32,444 bases of DNA, taken from assembly GCA_013697635.1 (NCBI GenBank), contig JACCWM010000052.1:1-32444 (forward strand), given 5' to 3'. The translations under genes were made by a program, and so were the position numbers. Every line of letters begins with the position of its first letter. The stretch's first letter is position 1. The stretch comes from Lujinxingiaceae bacterium (GTDB lineage: Bacteria > Myxococcota_A > Bradymonadia > Bradymonadales > Bradymonadaceae). Below, piece by piece: positions 32,001 through 32,444 of the stretch. Under the pieces are notes generated by a model. The model was not told where the DNA came from, did not search any database, and saw only the letters and a program-made list of their open reading frames with translations.

Positions 32001-32444
32001 AACGACGGTCTGGCTTGCACGACCAACAACTGCACCCCAGCCACGGGCTGCCAGCCGCCTGTCATCACCGACGGCTGCGTGATCGGCAACGCCTGTTATG
32101 CCAACGGCGCCACCAATTCGGCCAACGATTGTGAGGAGTGCAATACGGCGCTCTCGAACACGGGCTGGTCGGCAAAATCTCCGACGGCGGCATGCGACGA
32201 CGGCAACCTGTGTACCGTCGGCAGCATGTGTTTGAACCGCGTCTGCCTCCCTGGTACGCTCAAGGACTGCTCGGCTGCCGGCGATCAATGCAACACGGGC
32301 ACCTGCAACGCAACCGACGGCTCCTGTGCGCCACAGCCCGCCAATGAGAACGGCGGCTGTGACGACGGCAATCTTTGCACGGTCAACAACGTCTGCCAGG
32401 GCGGCAGTTGCTCGGTCGGCACACTGCGCGACTGCTCGGCGGGC
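29064..32444 (+). CDS. FG-GAP propeller, Cys-rich repeat lipoprotein (partial, runs off the window)
   Basis: The frame is open from ATG 29064 to the last base, giving at least 1127 residues. The signal sequence ends in a lipobox-like AVGC (Cys25), so it is a probable lipoprotein. Residues about 60-270 are an unassigned beta-rich domain. Seven FG-GAP/calcium-binding repeats follow (about 280-700): GDVNGDGFDDIIVG, GDLSGNGCDDILVG, GDFNCDGTPDILIG, a longer irregular fourth, GDVNGDGFNDIVIG, GDFNADGFADVVVG and ADVN...DLVVG. They are consistent with an integrin-like seven-bladed propeller. From Cys703 on, a Cys every 5-15 residues forms repeats such as C-x2-G-x-C-x-D-x-N-x-C, continuing past the window. 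Such proteins are usually surface-exposed adhesins or structural proteins; function is unknown. An alternative start is ATG 29076. Confidence 0.88.
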   Translation, partial: MFSPMKSRWAHSALCLLLLVLAVGCSSEVKPPVSDQSPASQQGFDEDNHHTPQHAAPPNGKLERADWHRSFDRRNGYSSATVLALGNVKIADSGSLKIAPTPAFDSEGREVSPSWQYETHLASVWRGDNQFEFSDAAIERDIEGSRHTSRYTRGVEVLYDHVSNGLKQSIVLAEKPVGAGQLRIRFDVIGDISLEMVDDGERINVIHANEVIFAWTELFVHDSAHEPLAASMRVDGQSIVFDVDDARASYPITIDPLASDPSLGDISGDGSGARFGIRVSSAGDVNGDGFDDIIVGESRYSVGLDQRGRALIFLGSESGISSTAAWTTIGATFQELLGTALDTAGDLSGNGCDDILVGSPSWWGPSAASSDFARGRVQLFSFNECGLPGDTLTTVSVFEARGEIGGNNFGRAVANAGDFNCDGTPDILIGAFGHSAGAGKIYVYFGATGTNPFLNPPWTFSSPNTGAQLGWAVAGAGNVNGAMHDDNGTLRSCDDILVGGPAFNGNRGIVHLLLGANPTPSATSAWSISGVVAGDRLGSALSGGDVNGDGFNDIVIGVPRHANSLGRVKVYMGTDAVDGDGKPVFSEFRDIDGPAVESRFGTALSAKGDFNADGFADVVVGAPFFDTSKGRVDVYLGSPSGLTNEPIWTTISNVSNSEYGSSLAAAADVNRVAGEVSYSDLVVGAYADNNVGRIYVYPGQPNCYIEGENDEFAFYANGVVNPESECQICDVTSSRTQWSVRTNGTSCGGTCFDGQCNDDGLCEGGPVVCYDGCHFGDCGEATGCTFDPTNDPNECSAPPCTGNGDCSDGNVCTADICDLDTERCVFDPLPATASCTSDGVSCTVNHCDGAGSCVATVPTGCYINNACYIEGALNPDNSCQSCQAASDPRNWTNRSSGLSCDDGDYCTVNNQCDGNGTCSAGVARVCSVPECFASSVCNSVARSCQPQGILANATPCDESNNCTERTCQSGTCTGPNVDCNDGLACTTNNCTPATGCQPPVITDGCVIGNACYANGATNSANDCEECNTALSNTGWSAKSPTAACDDGNLCTVGSMCLNRVCLPGTLKDCSAAGDQCNTGTCNATDGSCAPQPANENGGCDDGNLCTVNNVCQGGSCSVGTLRDCSAG

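Overview
The window is GC-rich chromosomal DNA from a Gram-negative bacterium. It encodes outer-membrane lipoproteins, a maltoporin-like porin, an AsmA-like envelope protein and a very long Cys-rich FG-GAP lipoprotein. It also has a membrane protein with the 'NDHLFK...GKLSDFAGLF' N-terminus that I associate with Myxococcota-type genomes. I therefore infer a deltaproteobacterial (Myxococcota/Bradymonadales-like) host; no rRNA or other taxonomic marker is present to prove it. No tRNA or rRNA was seen.

Layout. Positions 134-1011 hold a type I-E CRISPR array with 14 intact repeats, a 15th truncated repeat and 14 spacers of 32 nt. No cas genes are in the window. A 2.33 kb insertion sequence (1011-3340, one large DDE transposase, 20-bp terminal inverted repeats) cuts the last repeat, at the end where the array's leader should be. 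To its right come a TPR protein (3358-4539, minus) and, divergently, recN (4753-6474, plus). After a REP-like repeat block follow an AbgT transporter and a MepM-like M23 endopeptidase (minus). A divergent AsmA-like/GT51 glycosyltransferase fusion follows (9862-12555, plus).

Positions 12583-18311 (minus) look like a starch/maltodextrin operon. It reads porin -> GH13 lipoprotein -> GH13 lipoprotein, the last two overlapping by ATGA. The likely scheme is surface or periplasmic hydrolysis of alpha-glucans plus uptake through the porin. Next come an alpha/beta hydrolase and a PuuD-type urate oxidase (18423-20506, minus), then an outer-membrane-like protein and a class III aminotransferase (20705-23102, plus). 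These are followed by a small membrane protein (minus), a stand-alone KAS III (23883-24872, plus) and a 591-aa membrane protein (minus).

The most interesting stretch is 26692-28884 (minus), which is visibly less GC-rich than its surroundings. It contains an asparagine-synthetase-like cyclase and a 62-aa precursor peptide with a lasso-peptide leader signature (YxxPxL...G) and a Gly-rich core with Asp at position 8. I find no RRE/protease (B1/B2) gene around it. It is either a minimal or split lasso-peptide locus or a variant RiPP system. The window ends inside a lipoprotein gene (29064 to beyond 32444) with a seven-blade FG-GAP propeller and a long Cys-rich repeat region.
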